Shown here: piece by piece, positions 5,614 through 6,363 of the stretch
Position numbering within the stretch: position 1 is the first letter of the stretch
Layout of the letters: each line of letters opens with the position of its first letter
Translations under genes and position numbers: made by a program
Notes under the pieces: generated by a model
Databases searched by the model: none
Told to the model about the DNA's origin: nothing
Seen by the model: only the letters and a program-made list of their open reading frames with translations
DNA from: an uncultured Acetatifactor sp.
GTDB lineage: Bacteria > Bacillota > Clostridia > Lachnospirales > Lachnospiraceae
Direction: 5' to 3'
DNA length: 6,363 nucleotides
Assembly (NCBI GenBank): GCA_910586775.1
Contig: CAJUJN010000133.1
Location: 1-6,363 of the forward strand

Positions 5614-5851
5614 GGGCGGCAACGGGCTTCCGGGATTTTCATGCAGAATGCGCGGGGTACACCTGGCGGGAGCCTGTGGATAGGAAAGGCAGAATGCTCC
5701 GGAGGCGGCTGCCGGTGTTGAAAATTGTCGAGAAGCCACAGAAGGGAATAGAAAAATACCATTTTTTTGAAAAAAATTCACAAAAAGCCTGTTCTTTCTT
5801 TCCGTTATGTTGTATAATTTACTTATGCTTTAAAAATCAGGAGGGTTTAAT
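5614..5851. other. Gene-free intergenic stretch before glgC
   Basis: No credible coding region lies here. The left part is GC-rich with small imperfect palindromes (for example CTCCGGAG near 5700) but no terminator with a T tract. The right part is AT-rich and includes ATTTTTTTGAAAAAAAT (5761-5777), a 17-bp symmetric A/T block that may be bent DNA or an UP-like element upstream of the glgC promoter. Confidence 0.6.
5813..5818 (+). promoter_or_regulatory. -10 box of the glgC promoter
   Basis: A perfect TATAAT lies 33 bp upstream of the glgC ATG, with a predicted start near 5825. The hexamer 17 bp upstream (TGTTCT, 5790-5795) is a poor -35, so the promoter may depend on the upstream A/T tracts or on an activator. 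The short leader carries AGGAGG (5839-5844), 7 nt before the ATG. Confidence 0.55.
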
Positions 5852-6363
5852 ATGGCAAAAGAAATGATAGCAATGCTTCTCGCCGGGGGCCAGGGTTCCC
5901 GTCTGTATGCTTTGACCGAGAAGCTTGCGAAACCGGCAGTTCCGTTCGGCGGCAAATATCGTATCATCGACTTCCCGCTGTCAAACTGTGTCAATTCCGA
6001 CATCGACACGGTGGGTATTCTGACCCAGTATCAGCCTCTGGTGCTGAATGAGTATATTGGAAACGGCCAGCCCTGGGATCTGGACCGCCTCTACGGCGGA
6101 GTCCATGTGCTGCCGCCTTATCAGAAGGCAAGCGGCTCGGACTGGTATAAGGGGACGGCAAACGCGATTTATCAGAACATCTCTTTTATTGAGCGTTATG
6201 ACCCCCAGTATGTGATCATTCTGTCAGGAGACCAGATCTGCAAGCAGGATTACAGCGATTTCCTGAAATTTCATAAGGAGAAGAATGCAGAGTTCAGCGT
6301 GGCCGTCATGGAGGTTCCCTGGGAGGAGGCTTCCCGCTTCGGCCTGATGGTGGCGGACAAGGA
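5852..6363 (+). CDS. glgC: Glucose-1-phosphate adenylyltransferase (ADP-glucose pyrophosphorylase), 5' part
   Basis: The first 170 residues are present and the gene runs off the right edge; the family is usually about 380-430 aa. The enzyme makes ADP-glucose from ATP and glucose-1-phosphate in the cytoplasm, the committed step of bacterial glycogen synthesis. Visible motifs are the nucleotide-binding LAGGQGSRL (10-18), EKLAKPAVPFGGKYRIIDF (23-41) with the conserved lysine of the KPA segment, LSNCVNS (43-49), WYKGTANAIYQN (98-109), and the metal-site SGD with Asp127. The residues after SGD read QICKQDY instead of the more common HIYK-type sequence. It has its own -10 element and a good AGGAGG, so it is probably independent of the lipoprotein genes. 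A glgD or glgA partner may lie outside the window. Confidence 0.95.
   Translation, partial: MAKEMIAMLLAGGQGSRLYALTEKLAKPAVPFGGKYRIIDFPLSNCVNSDIDTVGILTQYQPLVLNEYIGNGQPWDLDRLYGGVHVLPPYQKASGSDWYKGTANAIYQNISFIERYDPQYVIILSGDQICKQDYSDFLKFHKEKNAEFSVAVMEVPWEEASRFGLMVADK

Noticed and set aside
5761..5777. A/T palindrome as an intrinsic terminator after the solute-binding gene
   Set aside because: The stem would contain only A-T pairs around a single-base centre, too weak to terminate; an A-tract or UP-like role is more plausible.
4222..5781. A 519-codon open frame on the minus strand opposite the solute-binding gene
   Set aside because: It lies antisense to a well-supported lipoprotein gene, has no ribosome binding site or recognisable domain, and its Pro/Leu/Gln/His-rich composition is typical of a shadow frame.

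Overview
The window looks like chromosomal DNA of a Gram-positive anaerobe of the Lachnospiraceae type (Clostridia). The support is consistent AGGAGG-type ribosome binding sites, fairly high GC in the genes with AT-rich intergenic DNA, sigma-A-like promoters, two lipobox lipoproteins and a clostridial-style glgC. The assignment is inferred from gene families and style, not from a marker gene.

Layout: (1) 1-160 holds a possible upstream terminator and a good extended -10 promoter. (2) 161-2098 (+) encodes a 645-aa cytoplasmic regulator made of two helix-turn-helix plus alpha-helical-repeat modules in tandem. (3) 2095-2331 (-) encodes a 78-aa Sec-exported small peptide that is convergent with the regulator; the two stop codons share TTAA. 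(4) 2332-2592 is an AT-rich divergent control region: two back-to-back promoters whose -35 boxes exactly flank a 14-bp-arm inverted repeat, plus a second hairpin at the predicted 5' end of the peptide mRNA. (5) 2593-2910 (+) encodes a 105-aa secreted SH3-like protein. (6) 2968-4140 (+) encodes a lipoprotein with a 10-residue tandem-repeat stalk and a beta-propeller-like body. (7) 4141-4299 is a repeat-rich intergenic leader able to form alternative hairpins. (8) 4300-5613 (+) encodes a solute-binding lipoprotein with no permease in view. (9) 5614-5851 is a gene-free stretch carrying the glgC promoter. (10) 5852-6363 (+) is the start of glgC, glucose-1-phosphate adenylyltransferase, cut by the window edge.

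Working model (inference): the double regulator and the convergent exported peptide resemble the receptor-plus-pheromone layout of Gram-positive RRNPP quorum sensing (Rgg/PlcR/PrgX type). The shared palindrome would be the operator through which the regulator controls both the peptide gene and the divergent secreted SH3-like protein, perhaps with the two lipoproteins downstream. No database search was possible; domain names come from reading the protein sequences. glgC appears to be an unrelated housekeeping neighbour with its own promoter.
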